Shown here: piece after piece, positions 44,718 to 53,681 of the stretch
Numbering within the stretch: position 1 is the stretch's first letter
Layout: each line of letters starts with the position of its first letter
Source: Myxococcales bacterium
GTDB taxonomy: Bacteria > Myxococcota_A > Polyangia > Polyangiales > Polyangiaceae
Assembly (NCBI GenBank): GCA_903642325.1
Contig: CAHJWM010000006.1
Coordinates: 62,001 to 126,000 of the forward strand
Reading direction: 5' to 3'
Length of the DNA stretch: 64,000 bases
Position numbers and translations under genes: made by a program
The notes under the pieces: model-generated
The model's input: the letters and a program-made list of their open reading frames with translations, nothing else
Told to the model about the DNA's origin: nothing
The model's database searches: none

Positions 44718-47700
44718 CTAATATGGCGGCGGCGGTGCCGATGCCGTTCTCACATAGCAAGCGGAGACATACCCACAGCGCGCCTTGCGGCAAGCGGGCT
44801 CCGCCACAGGCGGCCAGGCGTCGTGAAAGCGCGCTTCCACGAGCCGCGTACCGAGCTCGAAGAAGTCGAAGGAAGCGGAGGTTTGCCAGTCGGGCTCGTT
44901 GTCGTCCGACAGCAAGTGCACGAGCCCCGTGCGGACGCGGTCCGTGCCGTAGTGGCGCTGCACGGCTTCACGATAGGCAGCTAGTTGAAATGAATACCGG
45001 TCTTCATCACCCCCGCGCGAGCGTTTGTAATCGATGACATCGACGCTCCCGTCCGCGCGCTCGATCACGAGGTCCAGCGTCGCTTTGAGCACGATGGTCG
45101 CGGCGCGCAACGCGGGGTCGGCCGGGCTCTGGCGAGGACGCAACGCGAACAGCTCGAGCTGTCCGGGCGCGACCCGGCGAGCGCGCGAGCGGCGCGCTCG
45201 GTCGGCGACCGTGGCTTCGGGCGGCGTTGGCTCTTGGACGCTCCGGAAGGGGATGCCGAGCGCGAGCTCACGCCGGATGCGCGAGCCGTCATGCGCCACT
45301 GAGCGCGCGTAAGCTCCACTCAGAAAGCGCGCGATGCCGCGCGCGGTACCCGCGCTCGCTTCTGAGCGCGGGTCCAGTCCTTCGCGCGCCAGCGCTTGCA
45401 GAATCTCCTCAGCGGCGATGGAGACACCCCAACGCTCCGCGGGAAACGCCTCTAGTACTCGGTGCGCGGCGCTGCCCAGGGTCCGCGGATCTTCGCCGCC
45501 CACGACCTCGGCCGCCCCTGGCCCCAAGCGCGGCTCGGCAATTTCATAGAGGTGGCTCAGCTGGAAGCGGCGCGCGCAAATCGCGAAGTCGGAAAGCGCC
45601 GTCACCGAAATTGTGCCCAACGTCACGCGCGGACGCGTTGGGCGCTCCGGCGGCGGTGAAGGCGCAGCGTCGATCGGCACTGAGCCGAGCGGCTGTTCTT
45701 CCAGCAGGTCGCGCGCGGATAAGCGCTCGACGCCGGCGATCTCCAGCAACTGCCCGCTGACGGCGGCCACGGACTGAGCCAGTGAGCCCGAGCGCAGTTT
45801 ACCAGCTGGCAAGATGATAGCCAGGTGATTGCGCGCGCGGGTCAGCGCGACGTACGAGAGCCGCTGTCGCTCGGCAAGCGCGCGCGCCGAAGCATCCTCG
45901 CCAGCGCGCCGGGATAGCGGAGTGGCGAGGGCACCAGCGTCGGTGACGTGGCGAATCACGAGCGACGTGTCCCGCTCGCCGCGCAGCAAAGAAATCGGCG
46001 CCGGGCTTGGCCGCTCACAGGAACCAGTATCGAGGACGATCGTCGTTGGAAACGCCAGGCCCTTGCTACCGTGGATCGTCAGCAAGCGCACCGCCTCGTC
46101 CTCGTCAGAAAAAACCGCGGCCTCGGCTTCGTCTGTTTCGTTGTCGATTTGGCGCTGCAACCAGCGTGCGAAGCCGTGCGGGCTCCCGCCCTGGCGTGCG
46201 GCGATTTCCAGCAGGCGTAGTACGTTGCCGAAGCGCGTTCGGCCCCTCGGCAGTAGGGAATACAAAGCCTCGAGCTGGAAGCGATCGGCGATCATGGCCA
46301 GGGCATCCCGTGCGGAGAGGCGCGGGGCAACTTGGCCGAGCTCCAGCAGGCGCTCTCGAAGCAACGTGACGGACGCTTGCTGCGCGGCGTCACTCACACG
46401 GTTTATGCTCCAATCGCGCGCGGGGTCGAGGCCGCGGCGCGGGGTGGACAGCTCGGCCAGCGTGCGATCACTCAAGCCGCCGAACGGGCCCCGCGCAACG
46501 ACGGCAAGCGCATGGCGATCCCCCGGATCAATCTGTAGCCGCAGGGCGGCAAACATGTCGCGTATCTCCGACGTTGCGTAGAGCGCGCGCCCCGCAACTA
46601 CGAAGGGAATATTGAGGCGATCCAACGCCAGCTCGAGCAGCGGTAAGGTTGCCCTGCGCCGTGCCAGCAGCGCGATGTCGGAAAACCGCGTGCCGGCGCG
46701 TGACATCCGAGCGCACAGGCCGGCGGCCGCGAAGGCGCTGCGCAGCGCGCCTTCGGCGTGGCGCAACATCGCCGAAGCATGGGGGTCCTGCGGCGGCTGC
46801 CCGTCGTCCTCGACCAAAATCACTTTGCCCGGCGGAGCCTGTGAGTGAATGGCGGGCAGCACGAGCTCTTCCGCCGCTGTGTACCGAATTTCGAACGCAC
46901 GCTCCGGGCGCTCGCAGAAATCCGCCCTCGCGATCACGTTGACGGCCTGCAAAATCGCGCTCGCGGAGCGGTAGTTCTCGGTCAAGCTATGAAAGTCTGC
47001 GACCGGAGCGGCGCTGGTGGAGACGCCGCGAAGCTGCAATTTTTCGGCTGCAGCCGCCCCTGCCAGCTCGGCGGCGAGTTGAGCGTAGACCGCGACCTCT
47101 GCTCCGCGGAAGGCATAGATCGACTGTTTTCGGTCACCGACCACGACCAGCCCGCGCGGGCTAATAGCGGACGGCGGGGGCACGTTCCCCGGCCGGCGCA
47201 GAGCGATGGAGCTCGGCGCCTCACGCATCAGCAGGAGCAGATCGCGCTGCACCCGGCTCGTGTCTTGAAATTCGTCCACGAGCAACACTTCTGTCTTCTG
47301 ACTCGCGATGCGGGCAAGCTCTGGGTGGTCGCGAAGCCCGTCGCGAGCCAAACGCAAGACATCCCCGAAGCCGAGTGTGCCGTCATTTCGGCGCCTCTGC
47401 GATAGCTCGCGCTGGATTGCCGCAAGCAGGGCGTGAGCGCCGCGCGCGTCGGCATCGAGCTGTTCGGCCCGCTCGGCATGCTCGACCAATGCCTGCCAAC
47501 GCTCGCTCTTCGTGCCGCCCGACAGGCGGTCCTGAAAAGCCATGAACGCATCGAAAAAAGGCAACGCCTTCAGCTGATTGGATGCACGCACCTCGGAAAG
47601 CTCCTGCACCGCGCGGCGCAAAGCCGCGAAATCCAGGCTTTGCAAGGCGCTCAAGGCGGCCCGCGCGGGGACGCTCAGGGGCGATGGGGCCGCAAGCCCG

Positions 47701-48374
47701 ATGCTCTCACATACCTTACGCAACTCTTCCAGCTGGTGCGCGGCGTCCGCCACGTGATCGCCTGTGCTCAACGCCTCGGCGGCCAGGCCCTCTTCGTCTA
47801 AGCGCCCGAGCAGGACGGTGATCTCGTTGCGGGCACGCTCGAGGCCGTAGCAGGCGTCGAGCAGGCGCGTGGCCGCGGTCGCCAAGGGCCCCGCCAAGGC
47901 TTCGTCCAAGACATCATCGATCGTCCGCTCGGCATCGCTGAATGCTTGGTCTTCGTCAAGAATGGTGAAGGTCGGGGACAGTCCAAGCTCGAGCGCATGC
48001 CGCCGCAGGATACTAGCGGCGAGCCCGTGCAAGGTATCGATGACCGCGCCCGGCAGCTCGTCGAGCACCGCGCGCGCGCGCGCATTGAGCTCTTTTTCGG
48101 CAATTCCTTGGGCCGCCGCCAGCGCTGCCAAGGAATCATCCCCACATGTGCCTGGCTGGCACAGCATGCGCAGGCGAGCTTCGAGCCGCTCACGGATCTC
48201 GGCGGCCGCGGCGCGGGAGAAGGTGGTGGCTACGATACGATCACTCGGTACCTGCTTGCCGCCCGTGGTTAAGCCCAGCGCAAATGCCAGATAGATGCTG
48301 GTTAAAAGCTGGGTCTTGCCCGTGCCTGCGCTGGCGGCAATCACCGCATTTCGCTCTAAGCCCGGTAGCGTCAC
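44718..48374 (-). CDS. AddA-type UvrD helicase with C-terminal nuclease
   Basis: 1218 residues from a GTG that overlaps the upstream stop (GTGA). It has Walker A AASAGTGKT (residues 13-21), motif II VLLVDEFQDTSRVQRDLLLLMREAP, and further helicase motifs (HGSKGLAFPTTIVLDTG, YVALTRARNHLAI), all of the UvrD/RecB/AddA type. The C-terminal nuclease has VDVIDYKRSRGGDEDRYSFQLAAYREAVQ, a PD-(D/E)xK site. The set fits AddA, which with AddB resects double-strand breaks for recombination. The RecB-like alternative is less likely because no RecC or RecD neighbour is seen. The partner gene lies immediately upstream. Confidence 0.87.
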   Translation of the reverse strand: MTLPGLERNAVIAASAGTGKTQLLTSIYLAFALGLTTGGKQVPSDRIVATTFSRAAAAEIRERLEARLRMLCQPGTCGDDSLAALAAAQGIAEKELNARARAVLDELPGAVIDTLHGLAASILRRHALELGLSPTFTILDEDQAFSDAERTIDDVLDEALAGPLATAATRLLDACYGLERARNEITVLLGRLDEEGLAAEALSTGDHVADAAHQLEELRKVCESIGLAAPSPLSVPARAALSALQSLDFAALRRAVQELSEVRASNQLKALPFFDAFMAFQDRLSGGTKSERWQALVEHAERAEQLDADARGAHALLAAIQRELSQRRRNDGTLGFGDVLRLARDGLRDHPELARIASQKTEVLLVDEFQDTSRVQRDLLLLMREAPSSIALRRPGNVPPPSAISPRGLVVVGDRKQSIYAFRGAEVAVYAQLAAELAGAAAAEKLQLRGVSTSAAPVADFHSLTENYRSASAILQAVNVIARADFCERPERAFEIRYTAAEELVLPAIHSQAPPGKVILVEDDGQPPQDPHASAMLRHAEGALRSAFAAAGLCARMSRAGTRFSDIALLARRRATLPLLELALDRLNIPFVVAGRALYATSEIRDMFAALRLQIDPGDRHALAVVARGPFGGLSDRTLAELSTPRRGLDPARDWSINRVSDAAQQASVTLLRERLLELGQVAPRLSARDALAMIADRFQLEALYSLLPRGRTRFGNVLRLLEIAARQGGSPHGFARWLQRQIDNETDEAEAAVFSDEDEAVRLLTIHGSKGLAFPTTIVLDTGSCERPSPAPISLLRGERDTSLVIRHVTDAGALATPLSRRAGEDASARALAERQRLSYVALTRARNHLAIILPAGKLRSGSLAQSVAAVSGQLLEIAGVERLSARDLLEEQPLGSVPIDAAPSPPPERPTRPRVTLGTISVTALSDFAICARRFQLSHLYEIAEPRLGPGAAEVVGGEDPRTLGSAAHRVLEAFPAERWGVSIAAEEILQALAREGLDPRSEASAGTARGIARFLSGAYARSVAHDGSRIRRELALGIPFRSVQEPTPPEATVADRARRSRARRVAPGQLELFALRPRQSPADPALRAATIVLKATLDLVIERADGSVDVIDYKRSRGGDEDRYSFQLAAYREAVQRHYGTDRVRTGLVHLLSDDNEPDWQTSASFDFFELGTRLVEARFHDAWPPVAEPACRKARCGYVSACYVRTASAPPPPY

Positions 48375-51247
48375 TCGCTCGCCTCGTGAGGCGCAGAAAG
48401 CGGGCGACGGCAAATGTCGCGCGCGTCACAGCGCGTGCAAGAGCTCGGAATGGCCGGCCGCGCAGGTACTCGCCCCGCACGCAAACTGGCAATCAGCGCC
48501 TCGGCACGCACGAGCTTATCGGCGATCGCCGGCGCGCCAGGCTCGCTCTCTTCGAGCGCCGCTCGCCACTCAGGCTTGCGCCGCTGCAGGCTCAGATAGC
48601 CCGAGCTGACCCGGGTCGCACCGTAGTGCTCAGCGACCTTTTCAGCGTATAGCCAAGGCTGAAATAATTGCTCGCCATGATCACCGCCGAGCCGCACCGT
48701 GCCGGTCTTGTAATCGATCACGCGGACCACGCTGCCGTCGCTGTTGCGGTCGATGCGATCGATGCGACCGGAGACGAAGTAGTCACCAATGGCGAGAGCC
48801 GGCCACTCTTCTTGATTGCCGAAGGCGCGCTCGGCTTCGGCGAACCACGTGCCTTCGGCGTCTGCGAACGACCAACGGAGCAGGGCGGCGACGTCCTCCA
48901 GCGCCGAAGTCAGGGCGGCGCCGCGCAATTTGTTGCTGGTCTGTGCGCGCAAATAAGCTTCCGCGCGTGACAGCGCCAAGCGCTCCAGCTCGGCCCGCCC
49001 CTGCGCTGCAAAGTGCTCGCGTGTCCCCGACAGGGCGATGGCCAATGCCTCGTGAATCAACATGCCGCGCTCACGCGCGCTCAGGCCATCGCCCACCGCA
49101 TCGTCGCGCACGGCGCGTAGCACCACGCCGGAGAAGCCTAAAAACGCGCAGCGTGCGTAGCGTTCCAGCTGGGTGAGGGCCAGGGGCCTCTCGGCGTCCC
49201 CACCAACCCAATGCTCGAGCGTGCCCGCCGCGCCGTTCTCGAAGCTCAGCGCCTGATCGGGATCGGCGTAAAAGTCTTGACGGCGTCGCTCGACCGCGGC
49301 GCGTGCCTGTACCTCCGCGCTTGCCGTAGGCAGCGGCACCACCCGCCGAGCATTTCGGTCCAGCGGCGACGGCGGTTCGACGCGTATCGTCTGCGCATTC
49401 AAATTCGTGACTAGACGGCTGGCCCCGCTACCGCCCTTGGCGTCCCGCGCAGCCCAGGTGACCACGGCCTGCTGGGCTCGAGACATCGCCCCAGCAAGCG
49501 CGAGCCTGATGAACGATGCGCGCTCGGCCGCGCTCGCGGGTCGATGCCGCACGGGCAGCTGGTCGATTAAATCCGCATCGAGCACGCCATCGGCGCTCGA
49601 GCCTTGCCAATCGAGAGTGGAGGATGCCGCGCGGCAAACGACCAGCAAGTCCAAATCCAATCCAGCGACCTCGGCCGCGCGAGCAACGCGCAACGTGCCG
49701 GCACGGAGCGCGCCCTGGCTGGGCCCGACCGCCGCTAGAGCGGCCGCGAGCTCTTGGGCGAATTCCGGTAGCTCGATGGGTTCGTCCGCAAGCTCGAGGA
49801 GCTCGGCCGCGGCCACGACGCGCTCCAGCGCGAGATCGATGGCGCGGCCGGCGCGGGCGTTTTGCCCAAGCGCGGCCAGCGGCGCCTGATCGGCGCCTTC
49901 GGCGTAGCGAATGGCTTGCGTCAAGCCTCGGCGCGACGCGGACAACAGACCCAGCTCGGCGAACAGCTCACGCCACAGATCGCGGAACACCCGACGCGTG
50001 CTCGCGGTGCGCAGCCGAGCAAAGCGGGTGAAGAGGCCAGACAACACCCGTTCGGCGGCGTCCAGCGCTTCGCGCCCTCGATCGTCGGTGGCGCCCAGAC
50101 GCCGGCGATGAGCGTGGACGGCGGCGATCAGCTCCCCGCCGCGATCGACCCGCACCGGCAAGCGCTGAATGATATCGATGAAGCGCACGTGCTTTTGCTC
50201 ACCCAAAAAAACGCTGAGCTCGAGGTCAGGGGTGCGCAGCACATCCACGAGCGCATCTCGCGGCACCGGGCCCTGGGCGAGGCGGAGCAACTCCAGAGCG
50301 GCATGTGCTTCCGGGGCAGCGTGCGCGGGCCGGCTCCACGCTTCGCTGAACGGTAGACGAGCGGCGGTCAGCTCCGCGCGCAACGGCTCGAGAAACGCTT
50401 CGGCTGCCTCCACCGGCACGATCGCGATGCGGTCGAGTGCGGCGCCCCGCGCCACGGCGTCCAGGACGGAGCGAGCCACGGCGCGCGCTTCACTTGCTTC
50501 ATGTGCCGCTTGAATGACGACCGGCGCGCTTCCCGGCCGGACGTCGGCAAACTCCAGCTCCGGATGCTGGCTTTCGTTGGCCCAGCGCTGTTCGAGCCGG
50601 GCGGCGCAGGCCGCCACTGCCTCGCGTAAGCCTGGCCCCACGTCTTCGCGCACGCTCGGCAGCTCGATCACGACTCCGCCGCCAGACTCGGCGTAGAGCT
50701 TGCGGTGTAGTGCCTCCAGCAAGCAAATGTCCCCATTTTCCCAGTGCGAGAGGCCGCGGACGCGAGCCGTGCGCACGCCATCGAGCTGACGCAGACTGAC
50801 GCTAGACAGCGCGCCGGACGCCAGACTCGTGTTTTCTCTTTCGTCCCGCAGCCCAAGCTCGCTCAGCCTGCGACTAGTCCGGGTGAGCGCGTCCGCCAAA
50901 AGGGCGCTGCGCGAGCTCGCCACCCGCACCAAGTCTGCGGAACGAGTGCCCGCTCGGCGAAGCTGCCCTAGCGCTTCATCGACGGCTAGACCTAGGGCGG
51001 CTGGTTGACCACGGAGCGAGCGGCGTGTGAGCAAGCGCGTGGCCTCGCGCGTGGCTTCTCGCTGCGTCGGCAGTGCCGCCTCCAGCACGCAGGTCGAAAG
51101 CTCGCGCAGCGTCAGTACGGTGGCGCCGCGCGCGGCTTCATGCTCGGCTTGGCGCTCGCTCGTCACCAGCACGAGCTCGGACGCGTTCCGTTCCGGGGTC
51201 ACCTGCAGCGAGTACTTTCGCGACTCGAGTCCGTCAAGGCGCGCCAC
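48371..51247 (-). CDS. AddB-type nuclease with iron-sulfur Cys
   Basis: 958 residues from the GTG at 51247; the frame extends upstream to 51331 but overlaps the SRPBCC gene there, so the N-terminus is uncertain. The C-terminal nuclease has GRIDRIDRN and VIDYKTG, a PD-(D/E)xK site, flanked by Cys in YARCAFLGF and CTRCDARDICRRP, the four-Cys pattern that holds a 4Fe-4S cluster in AddB. The N-terminal part is a divergent helicase-like domain without a Walker A that I can see; E. coli RecC and AddB are similarly degenerate. It is coupled to the AddA-like gene by GTGA at 48371-48374. Confidence 0.8.
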   Translation of the reverse strand: MARLDGLESRKYSLQVTPERNASELVLVTSERQAEHEAARGATVLTLRELSTCVLEAALPTQREATREATRLLTRRSLRGQPAALGLAVDEALGQLRRAGTRSADLVRVASSRSALLADALTRTSRRLSELGLRDERENTSLASGALSSVSLRQLDGVRTARVRGLSHWENGDICLLEALHRKLYAESGGGVVIELPSVREDVGPGLREAVAACAARLEQRWANESQHPELEFADVRPGSAPVVIQAAHEASEARAVARSVLDAVARGAALDRIAIVPVEAAEAFLEPLRAELTAARLPFSEAWSRPAHAAPEAHAALELLRLAQGPVPRDALVDVLRTPDLELSVFLGEQKHVRFIDIIQRLPVRVDRGGELIAAVHAHRRRLGATDDRGREALDAAERVLSGLFTRFARLRTASTRRVFRDLWRELFAELGLLSASRRGLTQAIRYAEGADQAPLAALGQNARAGRAIDLALERVVAAAELLELADEPIELPEFAQELAAALAAVGPSQGALRAGTLRVARAAEVAGLDLDLLVVCRAASSTLDWQGSSADGVLDADLIDQLPVRHRPASAAERASFIRLALAGAMSRAQQAVVTWAARDAKGGSGASRLVTNLNAQTIRVEPPSPLDRNARRVVPLPTASAEVQARAAVERRRQDFYADPDQALSFENGAAGTLEHWVGGDAERPLALTQLERYARCAFLGFSGVVLRAVRDDAVGDGLSARERGMLIHEALAIALSGTREHFAAQGRAELERLALSRAEAYLRAQTSNKLRGAALTSALEDVAALLRWSFADAEGTWFAEAERAFGNQEEWPALAIGDYFVSGRIDRIDRNSDGSVVRVIDYKTGTVRLGGDHGEQLFQPWLYAEKVAEHYGATRVSSGYLSLQRRKPEWRAALEESEPGAPAIADKLVRAEALIASLRAGRVPARPAIPSSCTRCDARDICRRPLSAPHEASE

Positions 51248-51269
51248 GCTCAGGCACGGACATTCACCG

Positions 51270-51908
51270 TCAGTGCGGCTTCCGTTTTTCGGATTCGTCG
51301 CGAGAGCCTTCCACCGCCTTGGCCGCGGCAAAGCGAACTTCCGGTACGACGAGCGAATCGGGCACGGGCATGTCCGGCAAAATCAGCAGCTCGAGCACGA
51401 CTTGCGTCGTCGTGTCGTCGAGTTTCTTGAGGCGCCAAACCGCGTCCAGCCGTTTCACGTTGCCCTTGATCATGTGGCCTTCGACCACCTCGGTCTCGCC
51501 CACCTGTTTGACTGGTTCGAAGCGCACGATGGCCCAGACCTTGGCCGCGCCTTTCAAGATTGGCACCTGGAGATAGACATCGGTCTTATCGCCAGAGCGG
51601 CCCACGATGCGCGACTTCTCGAAGCGCGACATGAAGCTCGCATAATTTTTATAATCGAGCACCACCGAGCGAACGAGGTCCTCCGGAGCGTCCACATTCA
51701 CGCGCGCGGCGCCCGCATGGGTGTCGGACCACGGCGTCTTGACCTCGAAACGTTCGACCTTCCGCCACTTGTCTAGCTCCGGACCGGGCGCGGGGGCGGC
51801 CGCCGCGGATACGCTGCTCAATAATGTGCAGCCAAGGAGCGTGAGCGCGCCAGCGCGACCCATGCCGCGAAGACAGCCCCGCAGATTGCTGAAATTACAA
51901 ATCGTCAT
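51270..51908 (-). CDS. exported SRPBCC (START/cyclase-like) protein
   Basis: 212 residues with a secretory signal (GALTLLGCTLLSSVSAAAAP), followed by a START-like domain: AARVNVDAPEDLVRSVVLDYKNYASFMSRFEKSRIVGR, then TDVYLQVPILKGAAKVWAIVRFEP. This is typical of the SRPBCC superfamily, whose exported members are of unknown function. The signal would begin better at the ATG at 51863; the longer start at 51908 adds 15 residues. It lies 22 bp upstream of the AddB-like gene on the same strand, but the AddB start is unclear, so the operon link is tentative. Confidence 0.78.
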   Translation of the reverse strand: MTICNFSNLRGCLRGMGRAGALTLLGCTLLSSVSAAAAPAPGPELDKWRKVERFEVKTPWSDTHAGAARVNVDAPEDLVRSVVLDYKNYASFMSRFEKSRIVGRSGDKTDVYLQVPILKGAAKVWAIVRFEPVKQVGETEVVEGHMIKGNVKRLDAVWRLKKLDDTTTQVVLELLILPDMPVPDSLVVPEVRFAAAKAVEGSRDESEKRKPH

Positions 51909-52069
51909 GATGCGCCCTACTTCAGTCTCTTCTACGCCAAGGTTCGCTTAAGTTCCCCTCTGTCACCCAGTATAATCCGAGTAACCTTAAAAGAATGCGA
52001 GTTTTGCCCAATTTCTTCGGGAGCGTGCAAACGCATTGTATCGAATTGCCATTCCTGCTCGTGGCACGC

Positions 52070-52441
52070 TCATTCGAGCTGGCTGGGCTCGCCTGGCGTG
52101 AGCGGCGCCATCGTGCACGTCCCCGAGAACTGGACGCCCTTGTCCATGAAGATCTCCGGCGAGTGCAGCGTGCCGGAAACACGCGCCGGCACATACAGCT
52201 CGATGGCCCGCGCCGCGCGCACGTTGCCGTGCACCGTGCCGCCCTTGATGATTACGGTCGCTACCTCGATCTCCGCATCGACCTCAGCGCCATCGCCGAT
52301 CACCAGCGTATCGCCACTGGAAATTTCGCCGCGGAAGCTCCCGTCGATCCGCACGCGCCCTTCGAACTGGAGCTTGCCTTCGAAATGGGTGCCGCGGCCG
52401 AGCAGGGCAGTAATTTCAGTCGCAGGGAGCGAGACGGACAT
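52070..52441 (-). CDS. bactofilin
   Basis: 123 residues from the ATG at 52441, which has GGA 8 bases upstream; the frame extends to 52642 without support. The DUF583/bactofilin core is clear: ATEITALLGRGTHFEGKLQFEGRVRIDGSFRGEISSGDTLVIGDGAEVDAEIEVATVIIKGGTVHGNVRAARAIELYVPARVSGTLHSPEIFMDKGVQFSG, a beta-helical repeat with strongly periodic Gly. Bactofilins polymerise into cytoskeletal filaments without nucleotide; myxobacteria carry several copies that affect cell shape and chromosome segregation. Divergent from the barrel gene starting at 52495. Confidence 0.93.
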   Translation of the reverse strand: MSVSLPATEITALLGRGTHFEGKLQFEGRVRIDGSFRGEISSGDTLVIGDGAEVDAEIEVATVIIKGGTVHGNVRAARAIELYVPARVSGTLHSPEIFMDKGVQFSGTCTMAPLTPGEPSQLE

Positions 52442-52494
52442 CACCGGCATCCTAGCCAAGAAATAGGGACGAGAGTAATATCCCAGCACTTCGC

Positions 52495-53679
52495 TTGGCC
52501 CCACGGACGCATTTCCGGCACTGGCGAGCGGCGCCTCTGTGCGCTGCTCTCGTCGCGTCGAGCCTGAGCGCCGGTCCGGCCCACGCTCAGGAGGCACGCG
52601 CCGCTGGCGCCCCACCCGCCAGAAGGGTCGATAAGCCGGCACCGCTCAATCGCACGGTGCAGCCCGGCGTGGAGCCGACCACACTGCCCTGGCATGACAC
52701 ATACCTATACTGGGACAACGCCGTCAGCACCAACACCGTCGGCTTGGGCCAGGCCTACCAAAGTCGAGACCCAGTCTACGAAATCACGTTTGGGCTCCGG
52801 CCTCGGTACTACTTCATCGATGACCCGGTGAAATCGATCAGTGTGCGCGCCGACCTCGGCATTGCGACGGAGCGCACGAACAGCGATACCACGACCCAAC
52901 GGGGGGAATGGTCCGCGACTGACTTCGAGCTCTACGGTGCGTTCAGTTACAAGCTGCGCGAGAGCTCCGATGACCTCACTGAGCTGTCGCTACGGCTACC
53001 GCGGCTGACGTTACCGACATCGACCATCAGCTACGACAGTGGCAAGTTGCTTGGCCTCGGCGTGCGCGTTGGGCTGCGTGAGGACGTAGCGCTCGAGGGT
53101 AGGGACGCTAAATTTTTTCCTAACCTGGAGCTCGTAGCCAAGTTGGAATACGGCTACCAGTTCACGCGCGCGGACACGCCCACTAACTCGGGCCTGGAGC
53201 GCATTCGCTTGGACACAGACGGACGTTCCACCGTTTCCGACCAATTGAGCGGCGCGACCTTCGCTCGACAGTCCGCGGTATTCGGCGGTGCGGCGTTGCT
53301 TCACGTTTACCGTGACGTGTTGTGGAGCAGCTCGCTCGAAGTGCGTCCGGCATGGAAGTACCCGGTCGATCACGACGTCCAGGTGTGCGGTGTGATTCTC
53401 ACCGGCTGCAGCCAGGCGAGCGGCATCTCGGATCCGCAGACGCGCTCGGTGCTGACGCTGTTCACGACTGAATTTCTGGTTTCGTTATCGAACACGCTGG
53501 GGCTCTCGCTGGGCTATTCCAACTTGACGGCACAACTTGGCCCCGACGGTCGCCGGCGCAGCGTGTTCTACAGCCCGGACGCCCGCTTCTACGCGACGCT
53601 CAGCGTGGGTCTCGACCACTTGTACGCCAATTTTTCCCACCGTGGGCAACAGACCGCGAGCGCGGCGCATATTCGCTGA
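52495..53679 (+). CDS. outer-membrane beta-barrel protein of unknown function
   Basis: 394 residues from a TTG; an exact start is uncertain. A signal peptide (LCAALVASSLSAGPAHAQ) is followed by an Ala/Pro linker and then amphipathic beta strands with aromatic ends, such as YEITFGLRPRYYFID, TDFELYGAFSYKL and RFYATLSVGLDHLYANFSH. The length suggests a 14- to 16-strand barrel. No family name could be assigned. First gene of the plus-strand group with the LptD-like gene, 2 bp upstream of it, and divergent from the bactofilin gene. Confidence 0.72.
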   Translation: MAPRTHFRHWRAAPLCAALVASSLSAGPAHAQEARAAGAPPARRVDKPAPLNRTVQPGVEPTTLPWHDTYLYWDNAVSTNTVGLGQAYQSRDPVYEITFGLRPRYYFIDDPVKSISVRADLGIATERTNSDTTTQRGEWSATDFELYGAFSYKLRESSDDLTELSLRLPRLTLPTSTISYDSGKLLGLGVRVGLREDVALEGRDAKFFPNLELVAKLEYGYQFTRADTPTNSGLERIRLDTDGRSTVSDQLSGATFARQSAVFGGAALLHVYRDVLWSSSLEVRPAWKYPVDHDVQVCGVILTGCSQASGISDPQTRSVLTLFTTEFLVSLSNTLGLSLGYSNLTAQLGPDGRRRSVFYSPDARFYATLSVGLDHLYANFSHRGQQTASAAHIR

Positions 53680-53681
53680 TC